From the NCBI RefSeq assembly GCF_902705875.1, contig NZ_CACSIK010000001.1, positions 2,023,729-2,087,728 of the forward strand: DNA of 64,000 nucleotides. Direction: 5' to 3'. The notes beneath the pieces were generated by a model. The model did not search any database, was not told the origin of the DNA, and was given only the letters and a program-made list of their open reading frames with translations. Position numbers and translations under genes: made by a program. The stretch comes from Zhongshania aliphaticivorans. Its GTDB lineage: Bacteria > Pseudomonadota > Gammaproteobacteria > Pseudomonadales > Spongiibacteraceae. The first letter of the stretch is position 1. Every line of letters starts with the position of its first letter. Positions 9,825-18,783 of this stretch are shown in pieces.

Positions 9825-10793
9825 CTACAGCCCCATCTTGTCGCGAATCCTCTCGACAACACTCGCCGGCAGTGGAACATAACCATCTTTTACGACTACT
9901 TCTTGCCCTTGTTTTGAGAGTACTAATTTTAAAAATTCACGCTCCAAAGGCGCTAATGGCTTATTGGGCGCTTTATTTACATAAACGTATAAAAACCGAG
10001 ACAGCGGATATGCGCCAGATGTCGCGTTTTCAAATGTCGCCGTCACAAATTCGTCATTTGCACCTTTGGCCAGAGGAACAGCCCTAACACTTGAGGTTTT
10101 ATAGCCAATGCCCGAGTAACCAATACCATTTACAGAGGTAGAAACAGATTGGACTACCGATGCCGAGCCGGGTTGTTCATTGACTCCGTTCTTAAAATCA
10201 CCTTTGCATAGCGCTTTTTCTTTAAAGTAACCGTAGGTACCTGACACAGAATTACGACCAAACATTTGGACATCACGTGCCGACCACGCGCCACTCATGC
10301 CCAAACCACCCCATGTCTCGATACTATCGGGGTGCCCACACCGGTAAGTACTCGAAAAAACCGCATCAACCTGCGACATTGTCATGCCTTCAATAGGGTT
10401 ATCTTTATGAACAAAAATCGCTAAGGCATCAATTGCTACCGGTATGGCCGTAGGCTTATAACCGAATTTATTTTCAAACGCCTCTATTTCCTTGCCCTTC
10501 ATTTTCCGGCTCATGGGACCAATATTAGAAGTACCCTCTGTTAAAGCCGGTGCAGCAGTAGACGAGCCCGCAGCCTGAATTTGAATATTGATATTTGGGT
10601 AGTACCGTTTAAAGTCTTCGCCCCATAACGTCATAAGGTTTGCTAGGGTATCTGAACCAACACTAGACAAATTTCCAGACACACCGGAGGCATTAGTATA
10701 TTCAGGCAACGCTGCATCTACCTCAGTAGCTCCGGTTACTGTCACCGATGACAGCGCAACTAGCGTTCCGACCAAATACTGTTTAATACCCAC
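9825..10793 (-). CDS. pstS: Periplasmic phosphate-binding protein PstS
   Basis: A secreted solute-binding protein that captures phosphate for PstCA. From the GTG at 10793 (GAGGGAGGG just upstream) it has 322 residues and starts with a hydrophobic signal peptide of about 25 residues. A TTG at 10817 would add eight residues but has no ribosome site. Ligand-loop motifs fit the PstS family: [30 protein letters not shown] and [17 protein letters not shown]. It sits downstream of phoR, with a Pho box in the gap, so it should be strongly induced at low phosphate. A 144-base gap with a hairpin separates it from pstC. Confidence 0.93.
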   Translation of the reverse strand: MGIKQYLVGTLVALSSVTVTGATEVDAALPEYTNASGVSGNLSSVGSDTLANLMTLWGEDFKRYYPNINIQIQAAGSSTAAPALTEGTSNIGPMSRKMKGKEIEAFENKFGYKPTAIPVAIDALAIFVHKDNPIEGMTMSQVDAVFSSTYRCGHPDSIETWGGLGMSGAWSARDVQMFGRNSVSGTYGYFKEKALCKGDFKNGVNEQPGSASVVQSVSTSVNGIGYSGIGYKTSSVRAVPLAKGANDEFVTATFENATSGAYPLSRFLYVYVNKAPNKPLAPLEREFLKLVLSKQGQEVVVKDGYVPLPASVVERIRDKMGL

Positions 10794-10848
10794 AAACCCT
10801 CCCTCATACCAATTCAATGCCTTAAAGCAGCCACTCTATAGGCGAATT

Positions 10849-10866
10849 ATGACAGATATGTGACAG
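10849..10866 (-). promoter_or_regulatory. Pho box (PhoB operator) upstream of pstS
   Basis: Read on the minus strand this is CTGTCACATATCTGTCAT: two 7-base CTGTCA(C/T) direct repeats with an 11-base period. That matches the known Pho box layout (7-base repeat, 4-base spacer, 7-base repeat). It lies 56 bases before the chosen pstS start. Confidence 0.88.
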
Positions 10867-10887
10867 ATTATCGGAATAATTCGACGA

Positions 10888-12189
10888 TTATGATGACACT
10901 GTCTCCACTGCCGCTGAACGGGGGAAAACACAGCTAAACACGCTACCTTGGTCAGGAACACTACGTATTCGCAGCTCAGCGCGATGCCGAATTAACACAT
11001 GTTTAACGATAGCCAGTCCCAACCCTGTTCCCCCAGTATCTATGGACCGACTTTGATCTACACGATAAAAGCGCTCGGTTAAGCGAGGGATATACTGAGG
11101 CTCAATCCCGATACCAGTGTCTTCAACTTCGAAATACGCATGATTATCATCACAGTACCAACGTAAAATGATTGTATCTTTGTCCGAAGTATACCGAGCC
11201 GCGTTCATCGCAAGGTTTGAGAATGCACTGCGTAATTCATTCGCACTACCGCTAATGGCAACGCTATCATCACACTCTATCAGCAAGTTGCGCTCGCCCT
11301 TGGCCGCAGTGGCACACTCTTCGCGAATCATCTCCATTAATGAACGCATACTAATTAACGACTCTTCCCCCGCCTTGGGAACAGCCTCTAATCGCGACAG
11401 GAGCATAAGATCTTGAATCAGCATGTGCATACGTCGTGACTGCTGTAACATTTGACTTACCGCGCGATCCCAGCGGGCATTTTCGCCACCGTGCTCAGAA
11501 AAAGTCTCGAGATAGCCGTTGATAACGGTTAACGGCGTACGCAATTCATGTGAAACATTCGCAACGAAATCTTTCCGCATTTTTTCCAAGCGGTGAGTCC
11601 TGGTGACATCGCGGGCAAATAACAAGCGGTTGCGCTGACCAAAAAAGCTGACACTAACACTAAGGTTGATATGGTTATTTACCGGAGACATCATTTCAAG
11701 CGAGGTTTGATAACTCTCCGCTTCAAAATAACGTAAAAATGCCGGACTTCGAATAAGATTAACTAACTGGCGGCCAACATCATCAGACTCACGCAAGCCT
11801 AAAAGCTCGTTTGCAGAGGCATTACACCACTCAATATTGCCCTGCGGATCTAACATCACGACAGCATCTGACATAGACGCAAACGATGAATGGAGATAAT
11901 CGATCATTGCCTGTAATTTATTCGTATTTTGTGTTGCATCACGTTGCATGTCATAAATGACATCAAAAACCTGCCCCCACATACCCATTGCCTCCGGAGG
12001 CTCACTGTTTGCACCGCTATACAACCAATCCGACAAATGCTGGAGTGATCTTAACAACCATCCACATGCCAATAACGCTGTAACAAATAGTGGCCAGACA
12101 CCTAAATCAAAGATTGTACAAGCTCCTGCCACGGCGGTGACAGGTAGGCTAATACGCAATAATTCGGTTTTCCAACTGTAGTAGCGCAT
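10888..12189 (-). CDS. phoR: Phosphate regulon sensor histidine kinase PhoR
   Basis: 433 residues. Two N-terminal membrane helices lie within about residues 12-48. A PAS domain follows at about 95-195 (AVVMLDPQGNIEWCNASANE). The HisKA domain has its phospho-acceptor His214 in NVSHELRTPLTVINGYLETF. The ATPase domain has an N box (NLAMNAARYT), G1 (VEDTGIGIE) and G2 (GTGLGLAIVKH). It phosphorylates PhoB when phosphate is scarce and is held off by PstSCAB/PhoU. The gene starts 13 bases after the phoB stop, so the two are co-transcribed. Confidence 0.96.
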   Translation of the reverse strand: MRYYSWKTELLRISLPVTAVAGACTIFDLGVWPLFVTALLACGWLLRSLQHLSDWLYSGANSEPPEAMGMWGQVFDVIYDMQRDATQNTNKLQAMIDYLHSSFASMSDAVVMLDPQGNIEWCNASANELLGLRESDDVGRQLVNLIRSPAFLRYFEAESYQTSLEMMSPVNNHINLSVSVSFFGQRNRLLFARDVTRTHRLEKMRKDFVANVSHELRTPLTVINGYLETFSEHGGENARWDRAVSQMLQQSRRMHMLIQDLMLLSRLEAVPKAGEESLISMRSLMEMIREECATAAKGERNLLIECDDSVAISGSANELRSAFSNLAMNAARYTSDKDTIILRWYCDDNHAYFEVEDTGIGIEPQYIPRLTERFYRVDQSRSIDTGGTGLGLAIVKHVLIRHRAELRIRSVPDQGSVFSCVFPRSAAVETVSS

Positions 12190-12202
12190 TAATTAATTAG
12201 CG

Positions 12203-12910
12203 CTAGGCGCAAACACCCGTGGTAGAAAAACGGTATCCGGTGCCGCGAACAGTTTGAATAAGTAAACCGCAATCGCGCAGCTCGGTTTGTAATGCTTTAC
12301 GAAGGCGGCGAATATGAACATCAACCGTTCGCTCTTCAACATAGACGTTGCTACCCCAAACCTGATCAAGTAATTGTCCACGGCTATAAGCACGTTCTTG
12401 ATGGGTCATAAAAAACTTGAGCAGTTTAAATTCTGTAGGCCCCATATCTAAAGGTTGAGCATCCACAAAAACTCGATGACTAGCGGGATCTAACTTTAAG
12501 CCGCCAACCTCGATACTCTCTTCCAACTCTCGGCTGGTAGATCGGCGCATAATCGCTTTTATCCGCGCCATCAATTCACGAGACGAAAATGGCTTTGTAA
12601 TATAATCGTCAGCGCCAACATCCAAGCCCTGAACGCGGTTATCTTCATCATCTTTTGCCGTAAGCATGATGACCAATAAATCGCGGGTAACATCATCACG
12701 ACGTAAACGACGCAGTAATTCCAAACCGCTGGTTACCGGCATCATCCAGTCTAACAAAACCAAGTCGGGGCGCTGATCCACAATAATACCGTGAGCGTCC
12801 TGTGCGTTACTCGCTTCTAGGCACTCGTATCCAGCAAGTTCGAGCCCAACGCGGATCATTTCACGAATTGCGGCTTCGTCGTCGACTATCAGTATGGTGG
12901 TTGCAGTCAT
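12203..12910 (-). CDS. phoB: Phosphate regulon response regulator PhoB
   Basis: An OmpR-family regulator. The receiver domain holds the acidic pair in ILIVDDE, phospho-acceptor Asp54 in LVLLDWMMP, and the conserved Lys in TKPF. The winged-helix domain includes [18 protein letters not shown]. The ATG at 12910 has AAGGG upstream at good spacing; a TTG at 12931 would add seven residues and lacks a ribosome site. It activates pst and other Pho genes. Upstream, GACA repeats at 954-957 and 964-967 of the 12-kb block are spaced 10 rather than 11 bases, so a Pho box for autoregulation is only weakly suggested. Confidence 0.96.
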   Translation of the reverse strand: MTATTILIVDDEAAIREMIRVGLELAGYECLEASNAQDAHGIIVDQRPDLVLLDWMMPVTSGLELLRRLRRDDVTRDLLVIMLTAKDDEDNRVQGLDVGADDYITKPFSSRELMARIKAIMRRSTSRELEESIEVGGLKLDPASHRVFVDAQPLDMGPTEFKLLKFFMTHQERAYSRGQLLDQVWGSNVYVEERTVDVHIRRLRKALQTELRDCGLLIQTVRGTGYRFSTTGVCA

Positions 12911-12996
12911 CCCTCTACCCTTTTTTAGCAATATTTGTAAGCAGCATTAAAACGACATTTGGTGACAATTTTATTACATATCGATTTTTTAGTAAG

Positions 12997-13860
12997 TTAA
13001 TCAAACACTACCGTCTTATTACCGAGTACTAGCACCCGATCTTCTATGTGATTCCGTAACGCACGCGCCAACACGGATTTTTCTACATCTTTACCAAGTC
13101 GAACAAGGTCGTCCTTGCTATGTCTATGTGACACTCTGATGACATCCTGCTCAATAATTGGCCCCTCATCAAGCTGTTCAGTCACATAATGACTGGTCGC
13201 ACCGATGAGTTTAACCCCTCTATCAAACGCTTTCTGATAGGGATTAGCGCCAATAAATGAGGGCAAAAAACTATGATGAATATTTATCATTCGACCCGAA
13301 TAAGCACGACAAAACTCCGGTTGAATAATTTGCATATAGCGAGCTAACACCACGCAATCAGCTTGGTATTCTGCGGTTAGCTCCATGATTTTCGTGTGAG
13401 CTGGCATCTTGTTTTCAGGGTCAATCTTTACATACTCGAATGGAATACCGTGCCACTCCACCATGCTTCTAAGATTTTCATGGTTTGAGATAACACAGGG
13501 AATGTCACAATCTAGTTCACCGCTATGCCAGCGATGTAAAATATCGGCAATACAATGAGAAGCATGGCTCGCTAGAATAACGACTTTGCGCTTTACCGAG
13601 GAATCAACTAATTCCCAAGCCATTTCATATTCTTGCGCAATAGGCGCAAATGCGTCGCGAACAGCTTCTGCCCCCATACGTAGTGAGTCAGCGCGAATTT
13701 CATTGCGCATAAAAAACCAATTATTATCTGCATCTGCGTGATAATTAGCTTCTGTAAGCCAGCCACCTTGATCGGCTACAAACTGGCTAACTCGAGCTAC
13801 AATACCAACCCGGTCTGGGCAACTAATTACCAATCGATATGTGTGATCCATGAACTGCAA
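12997..13860 (-). CDS. purU: Formyltetrahydrofolate deformylase
   Basis: 287 residues, normal for PurU. An N-terminal ACT domain (YRLVISCPDRVGIVARVSQF) is followed by a formyl-transferase fold. The active-site Asn-His pair lies in MINIHHSFLPSF and the catalytic Asp in EQLDEGPII. It hydrolyses 10-formyl-THF to formate and THF, balancing one-carbon pools. The start may be TTG at 13860 (AGAAGG four bases upstream) or ATG at 13851; the difference is three residues. It is upstream of phoB on the same strand with a 65-base or larger gap, and probably transcribed separately. Confidence 0.95.
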   Translation of the reverse strand: MQFMDHTYRLVISCPDRVGIVARVSQFVADQGGWLTEANYHADADNNWFFMRNEIRADSLRMGAEAVRDAFAPIAQEYEMAWELVDSSVKRKVVILASHASHCIADILHRWHSGELDCDIPCVISNHENLRSMVEWHGIPFEYVKIDPENKMPAHTKIMELTAEYQADCVVLARYMQIIQPEFCRAYSGRMINIHHSFLPSFIGANPYQKAFDRGVKLIGATSHYVTEQLDEGPIIEQDVIRVSHRHSKDDLVRLGKDVEKSVLARALRNHIEDRVLVLGNKTVVFD

Positions 13861-13901
13861 TTAACCTTCTATTTATCACCGTATTTTAAATATAAGTGCT
13901 T

Positions 13902-14750
13902 TTACACCTTGTTAAGCATACCCCGTAAGGCCTGTGGCAAATCTGCAGGTAAAATAACAGTCTTGGCATTATTTGAATTGGACAATTCAATTAATGCGTC
14001 GGCATATTTCTCACCTAACAAATATAAAACCGGTAAGTCTTTATCACCTACAGCTTCTGATACCACACTTATTGCGGCGCCACTGGCTTTAGCCAAAACA
14101 ACCTGTGCCTGAGCGTCACGACGGGATGCTTCTAATCTGCCATCGGCCTCCAGAATAGCAGCTTGTTTTTCGCCCTCGGCTTTGGTTACCGCAGCTCGAC
14201 GCTGACGCTCCGCGGCGGCTTGCTCCTCCATAGCTTGTTGCATTGTCATTGACGGGTTTATATCTTGGATTTCAACCGTTTTCAGGGTAATACCCCAATC
14301 GGCAATATCATCCGAAATCGCGGCCTTTAATTTCGCTTTGATTTGGTCCCGTGATGACAAGGCTGAATCTAAGGCCATTTCGCCGATAATCGAACGTAAC
14401 GCCGTTTGCACCAGGTTCTGAATTGCCAGCGTATAGTTTTCAACCCCATACACCGCCTTTTCAGGAGACACGATATTGATATAGGCAACCGCATTCGCAA
14501 TAATCACAGCATTGTCTTCGGTGATGACTTCTTGCGAGGGAATATCCAAGACGATATCTTTGGTGGTAAGTTTGTAAGCAACATCATCAATATAAGGAAT
14601 AATAAAATTCAACCCCGGATTTAGGGTCACATGGTATTTACCCAAGCGCTGAACAATATGCTTATAGCCCTGAGGTACGGTACGAACCCCTTTCGCCATA
14701 GTGACGATTACCAATATTGCCAATGCCGCTACAACTGCCAAGCCATCCAT
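13902..14750 (-). CDS. SPFH/band-7 membrane protein (QmcA/stomatin-like)
   Basis: 282 residues. An N-terminal membrane anchor (about 3-20) is followed by a band-7 domain (VPQGYKHIVQRLGKYHVTLN onward). An Ala/Glu/Arg-rich coiled coil lies at about 175-220, and the C-terminal tail is hydrophobic. This is the bacterial stomatin/paraslipin layout (E. coli QmcA/YbbK). Such proteins assemble into large membrane rings and work with NfeD partners, here encoded directly upstream. The ATG at 14750 follows GGAGAAG. Role: membrane microdomain and quality control, from family knowledge. Confidence 0.9.
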   Translation of the reverse strand: MDGLAVVAALAILVIVTMAKGVRTVPQGYKHIVQRLGKYHVTLNPGLNFIIPYIDDVAYKLTTKDIVLDIPSQEVITEDNAVIIANAVAYINIVSPEKAVYGVENYTLAIQNLVQTALRSIIGEMALDSALSSRDQIKAKLKAAISDDIADWGITLKTVEIQDINPSMTMQQAMEEQAAAERQRRAAVTKAEGEKQAAILEADGRLEASRRDAQAQVVLAKASGAAISVVSEAVGDKDLPVLYLLGEKYADALIELSNSNNAKTVILPADLPQALRGMLNKV

Positions 14751-14801
14751 CGCACTTCTCCTTGAATTTGTAGTTACTATATTTTTATAAGATACAACTC
14801 A

Positions 14802-15272
14802 TCACACTTGGCCAGCGCCCAATTTTACAATCAATGAGTTACCCGATATGTCATCAACAACCACTCGCTCACCAACCGCCACGGGCTCCTTACAAATAAA
14901 TTGCCACTCATCGCTACCGAGCACTGGAATCGAAAATCGCAACGTACCGTGACCAAACTCTGCGCCTAGTTTAATGACCATACCTTCCTGCCCCACCACC
15001 TGCTCTCGCGACATTCCTGACAAGGTTTTATTCTTCATTTTAGGATGAACAAATTTAAACCAGATGCCGAGATCGATCACCGACATAATCAGCCAAACCA
15101 GCAGCTGAACGCTAAACGGCATCTCAATTGCGGCTAAAATCAAACCTACAGCGATTGCACTGGCACCAAACCAGATCATGACAAAGCTTGGTATGAATAT
15201 CTCGCTTGCTACCAGCAACATACCAAAAACCATCCAATGCCAGTATGCAATATTGTTATTTAACCACTCCAT
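14802..15272 (-). CDS. NfeD-family membrane protein (YbbJ-like)
   Basis: A small protein of 156 residues from the ATG at 15272, which has AAGGGG eight bases upstream; a GTG at 15290 would add six residues. Three hydrophobic segments lie in the first ~80 residues. The C-terminal OB-fold domain contains GQEGMVIKLGAEFGHGTLRF and ends with a short beta-rich tail. It is the usual partner of the SPFH gene 52 bases downstream, an arrangement like E. coli ybbJ-qmcA. It may stabilise or direct the SPFH assembly. Confidence 0.88.
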   Translation of the reverse strand: MEWLNNNIAYWHWMVFGMLLVASEIFIPSFVMIWFGASAIAVGLILAAIEMPFSVQLLVWLIMSVIDLGIWFKFVHPKMKNKTLSGMSREQVVGQEGMVIKLGAEFGHGTLRFSIPVLGSDEWQFICKEPVAVGERVVVDDISGNSLIVKLGAGQV

Positions 15273-15442
15273 TTTGGGCCCCTTTGCCACAAACCTGCCA
15301 ACCAGACATCTATTTAGTATTCATTTGCTAAAAAATTCAAGCACTTACTGCGCTATTTTATATTTACTCAAGCGCTCTATCTGGGCAGCAAGTCATCACA
15401 TTATCACGTATAATGATCAGTTCACTCGAAACCCTGTGCCCC

Positions 15443-17596
15443 ATGTCATCTGCTATGCAAACACCTAAAGCCATATTTAGCCATCACCCTTACTGGGCCG
15501 AATGTTTCGGCACCGCTAGCTACCTCCCAACATCGCGGGCTGAGATGGATGCATTGGGGTGGGATAGCTGCGATATCATCATTGTGACTGGCGACGCCTA
15601 TGTAGACCATCCCAGCTTTGGCATGGCCGTTATTGGTCGCGTACTTGAAGCACAGGGCTTTCGCATTGGCATTATCTCACAGCCGGACTGGCAATCAGCA
15701 GAACCCTTCAAGCAGCTTGGCCAACCCAATCTATTTTTTGGCGTGGCGTCGGGCAATATGGACTCGATGATCAACCGCTATACAGCGGATAGACGCCTGC
15801 GTCATGACGACGCCTACTCACCGAACAATGAAGGCGGTAAACGCCCAGACCGGGCCGTAATTGTCTATTCACAACGCTGCCGTGAAGCCTATAAAGAAAC
15901 CCCAATCATCATCGGCTCCATTGAAGCGAGCCTCCGCCGTATTGCTCATTACGATTACTGGAGCGACAAGGTCCGCAGATCTGTGCTACTCGATTCTCGT
16001 GCCGACTTATTACTTTACGGCAACGCTGAACGAGCAATTATCGATGTTGCACACCGCTTAGGCCGAGGCGACGCAATTACCAGTATTAGGGATTTACGTG
16101 GTACTGCTTTTGTCACTAGAGACATTCCTGCGGGCTGGACAGTGATAGATTCAGCGAGCGTAGATCAAATAGGCAAAGTTGACCCCATCACAAGTCCCTA
16201 TGTAGACACCAGCGCTACAGACAGTTGCAAGAAAGATGAAAACGAAACAACCATTGCTAACAAGCCTGCTGATGAGGTGCAAGCCGTTCGAATCATCGAC
16301 CCTCTACAAGCGCGTAAAATTGGCACGGATGTAGCCAAGACAGTTATTCGCTTACCCGATTACGAACTGGTAAAAAACGACCCCGTAAATTATGCCCATG
16401 CCGCAAGGGTACTCCATCTAGAAACTAACCCCGGCAACGCACGCGCTCTTGTACAACGTCACGGCGACCAAGAAGTCTGGCTAAACCCGCCGCCAATTCC
16501 CCTTAGCACAGACGAACTTGACTGGGTCTTTGAGCTTCCCTATCAACGCAAACCCCACCCCATTTACGGCAAAGCCAAAATTCCCGCTTACGATATGATT
16601 CGTTTCTCCGTCAATATTATGCGGGGATGCTTTGGCGGCTGTAGCTTTTGCTCTATCACTGAACACGAAGGGCGAATAATCCAAAGCCGCTCGCACGAAT
16701 CAATTGTCAAGGAAGTCGAAAACATCCGAGATAAAACCCCTGAATTCACCGGTGTCATCTCTGACCTTGGCGGGCCAACTGCCAATATGTGGCGTTTAAA
16801 CTGTAAAAGCACTGAAATCGAAAGTCGCTGTAGGCGCCTTTCTTGTGTGTATCCCAGTATTTGCAAAAGTTTGAATACCGATCAAACACCATTAATTGAC
16901 CTTTACCGTGACGTTCGTGAGTTAAATGGCGTCAAGAAAGTCTTGATTGCGTCGGGGCTGCGTTATGACCTTGCGGTAGAAACCCCTGAATATGTTAAAG
17001 AACTCGTAACCCATCATGTCGGCGGTTATTTAAAAATAGCCCCCGAACATTCAGAAGATGGCCCGCTTTCCAAGATGATGAAACCGGGTATGGGTAGTTA
17101 CGACAAGTTTAAATTGATGTTTGATAAATACTCCAAACAGGCCGGCAAAGAACAATATCTAATCCCCTATTTTATCGCTGCCCATCCCGGCACTAGCGAT
17201 AAAGATATGATGCAACTTGCAATGTGGTTAAAGGGCAATGGGTTTCGTGCCGACCAAGTTCAAGCCTTTTACCCCTCGCCCATGGCAAACGCCACGGCTA
17301 TGTATTACTCAGGGAAAAACCCACTAAAGAAAGTATCGCGAAACAGTGAAAACGTCATCAGCGCCAAAGGCTTAAAACAGCGCCGTCTCCACAAAGCCTA
17401 TTTACGCTATCACGACCCTGAGGGCTGGCCGTCCATCAGAGATTCACTGCTAAGCATGGGCCGTAGAGATCTCATTGGTTACGGCAAAAAACACTTAGTA
17501 CCACCGCGCCAACCAGCCAACTGGGTATCAAAACAGGGTAAAGGCCGTAAAATACTCACTCAGCACACGGGTTTACCGCCTAGAAAAACGAAATAA
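15443..17596 (+). CDS. ygiQ: YgiQ-family radical SAM protein
   Basis: About 717 residues from the ATG at 15443; an ATG at 15413 is also in frame, but the E. coli protein likewise begins MSS. The N-terminal domain has [20 protein letters not shown] and [20 protein letters not shown], highly conserved in the family. The radical SAM cluster ligands are Cys396, Cys400 and Cys403 in [10 protein letters not shown]. The C-terminal part has [20 protein letters not shown]. The reaction is not established. A region near residues 250-300 is low in conservation and looks like a linker insert. Confidence 0.93.
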   Translation: MSSAMQTPKAIFSHHPYWAECFGTASYLPTSRAEMDALGWDSCDIIIVTGDAYVDHPSFGMAVIGRVLEAQGFRIGIISQPDWQSAEPFKQLGQPNLFFGVASGNMDSMINRYTADRRLRHDDAYSPNNEGGKRPDRAVIVYSQRCREAYKETPIIIGSIEASLRRIAHYDYWSDKVRRSVLLDSRADLLLYGNAERAIIDVAHRLGRGDAITSIRDLRGTAFVTRDIPAGWTVIDSASVDQIGKVDPITSPYVDTSATDSCKKDENETTIANKPADEVQAVRIIDPLQARKIGTDVAKTVIRLPDYELVKNDPVNYAHAARVLHLETNPGNARALVQRHGDQEVWLNPPPIPLSTDELDWVFELPYQRKPHPIYGKAKIPAYDMIRFSVNIMRGCFGGCSFCSITEHEGRIIQSRSHESIVKEVENIRDKTPEFTGVISDLGGPTANMWRLNCKSTEIESRCRRLSCVYPSICKSLNTDQTPLIDLYRDVRELNGVKKVLIASGLRYDLAVETPEYVKELVTHHVGGYLKIAPEHSEDGPLSKMMKPGMGSYDKFKLMFDKYSKQAGKEQYLIPYFIAAHPGTSDKDMMQLAMWLKGNGFRADQVQAFYPSPMANATAMYYSGKNPLKKVSRNSENVISAKGLKQRRLHKAYLRYHDPEGWPSIRDSLLSMGRRDLIGYGKKHLVPPRQPANWVSKQGKGRKILTQHTGLPPRKTK

Positions 17597-17649
17597 AAAA
17601 TTCACTTTTTAGGGTGCAAAAGTCTTCCTATCGTGCTTTCGAGTATGTA

Positions 17650-17655
17650 TATAAT
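17650..17655 (+). promoter_or_regulatory. Possible -10 box for the cold-shock gene
   Basis: A perfect TATAAT lies about 140 bases before the cold-shock start codon. No good -35 hexamer is found at 16-18 bases upstream. A long 5' leader of this size is typical of cspA-type genes, whose leader acts as a thermosensor. This is a tentative call. Confidence 0.35.
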
Positions 17656-17796
17656 GGGTTTGCTGGCTATGGATGCAGCTTGGTTTTATGTATATAGCAA
17701 CACGAAGTCGATTTTAGTACCTCGTTCTGTTTCATAAGTCCCTGCCTATCTCAGCTCAAGCACCAAAAAAGGCAACTACCTAACGAGGTACAAAAC

Positions 17797-18003
17797 ATGT
17801 CCAGAAGCACTGGTAAAGTAAAATGGTTTAACGAAACTAAAGGCTTTGGTTTTATTGAGCAAGACTCTGGCCCTGACGTTTTTGTTCACTTTAGCGCGAT
17901 TGGCGGCTCAGGCTTTAAAACGCTTGCCGAAGGTCAAGCAGTAGAGTTTGATGTCACCACCGGTCAAAAAGGCCCTCAAGCAGCCAATGTCACATTAATC
18001 TGA
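17797..18003 (+). CDS. Cold-shock protein, CspA family
   Basis: 68 residues: one complete cold-shock domain with RNP1 KGFGFI and RNP2 VFVHF, preceded by GKVKWFNE. It binds single-stranded RNA/DNA and acts as an RNA chaperone. GAGG lies upstream of the ATG at good spacing. The ~200-base leader and the strong terminator directly behind it make this a single-gene unit. The paralogue (A, C, D or E) cannot be assigned. Confidence 0.95.
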   Translation: MSRSTGKVKWFNETKGFGFIEQDSGPDVFVHFSAIGGSGFKTLAEGQAVEFDVTTGQKGPQAANVTLI

Positions 18004-18011
18004 TTTTTACT

Positions 18012-18042
18012 GGGCGCAGCAACATCTGCTGCGCCCTTTTTT
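18012..18042 (+). terminator. Intrinsic terminator after the cold-shock gene
   Basis: GGGCGCAGCA pairs perfectly with TGCTGCGCCC around a 5-base loop, followed by six T. It begins nine bases after the stop codon. Confidence 0.95.
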
Positions 18043-18178
18043 AGCTATCAACGCACCCATTTATTGATGTAGCAAGCAAGCGGACTGCAGCCCACCTACT
18101 ATTTTCGCTAATATTTTTCCGCGTATTATCGAACAACCCAATACCCTTAAGCCCCAATGATTTTTTAGGAAAATAAGA

Positions 18179-18742
18179 ATGACAACAATGAAGTGTATAC
18201 GTCCTTTCTGCCTTGCAATAACGGGACTGTTAATCAGTATCACCACTCACGCCGATACTTCCACCACCAACGCCCTGCCTGAGAAAATCATTATTGCTGG
18301 CGCACTGGCCCACAACAAAGGTCCTATCGCCAGCGAAACAGAAGATGGTCCAGACATAAACTTTGCCTATCATCACTTGCTAAAACGTTTCGATAACTCA
18401 GGACTATACGGACATGGCGGCGCGGTCATAAACCTAGCTGACGGCACTAGCTATGCTTATCTTGGTGGCACTGGCCGGCTTATCTTCGGTTCATCGCCAT
18501 TTTATGCCGAGCTAGGCGGCGGTTTTGCAGTACACGATGGTGATCTAGAAAAGAAATCAGATGATAAACGCGAACTAGGGTCGAGAATACTGTTTAGATT
18601 TGAAATTAGCGCTGGTTATCAGATAAATGACTCCTTCTCTGCCAGCATTTTTATGGATCATATTTCAAACGGTAGTATTCTCAACGATGATAATAATAGA
18701 GGACTAGACACTTACGGCCTTCGCTTAGGGTATAGCTACTAA
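18179..18742 (+). CDS. Acyloxyacyl hydrolase / PagL-like lipid A 3-O-deacylase
   Basis: 187 residues with a signal peptide of about 25 residues ending near THADT. An eight-strand barrel-like pattern follows (GGTGRLIFGSSPFYAELGGG), ending in Tyr (GLRLGYSY), as expected for an outer-membrane protein. The PagL-type catalytic His-x-Ser is present in MDHISNGSI near residue 160. Family members remove the 3-O acyl chain from lipid A at the outer membrane. The third catalytic acid is not certain. AGGA precedes the ATG. It is a single gene convergent with rlmL. Confidence 0.75.
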   Translation: MTTMKCIRPFCLAITGLLISITTHADTSTTNALPEKIIIAGALAHNKGPIASETEDGPDINFAYHHLLKRFDNSGLYGHGGAVINLADGTSYAYLGGTGRLIFGSSPFYAELGGGFAVHDGDLEKKSDDKRELGSRILFRFEISAGYQINDSFSASIFMDHISNGSILNDDNNRGLDTYGLRLGYSY

Positions 18743-18764
18743 ACAAGACCTAAAAAGTGAGAAT

Positions 18765-18783
18765 GCCACCCATTATGGGTGGC
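18765..18783. repeat. Hairpin between convergent pagL-like gene and rlmL
   Basis: GCCACCCA and TGGGTGGC pair perfectly around TTA; the hairpin overlaps the last codons and stop of rlmL. No T tract follows directly on the plus strand; a T tract lies 8 bases beyond on the minus strand. It is a possible weak terminator for rlmL. Confidence 0.45.

Noticed and set aside
12951..12970. Possible Pho box upstream of phoB
   Set aside because: The two GACA cores are 10 bases apart instead of 11 and flanking bases match poorly.
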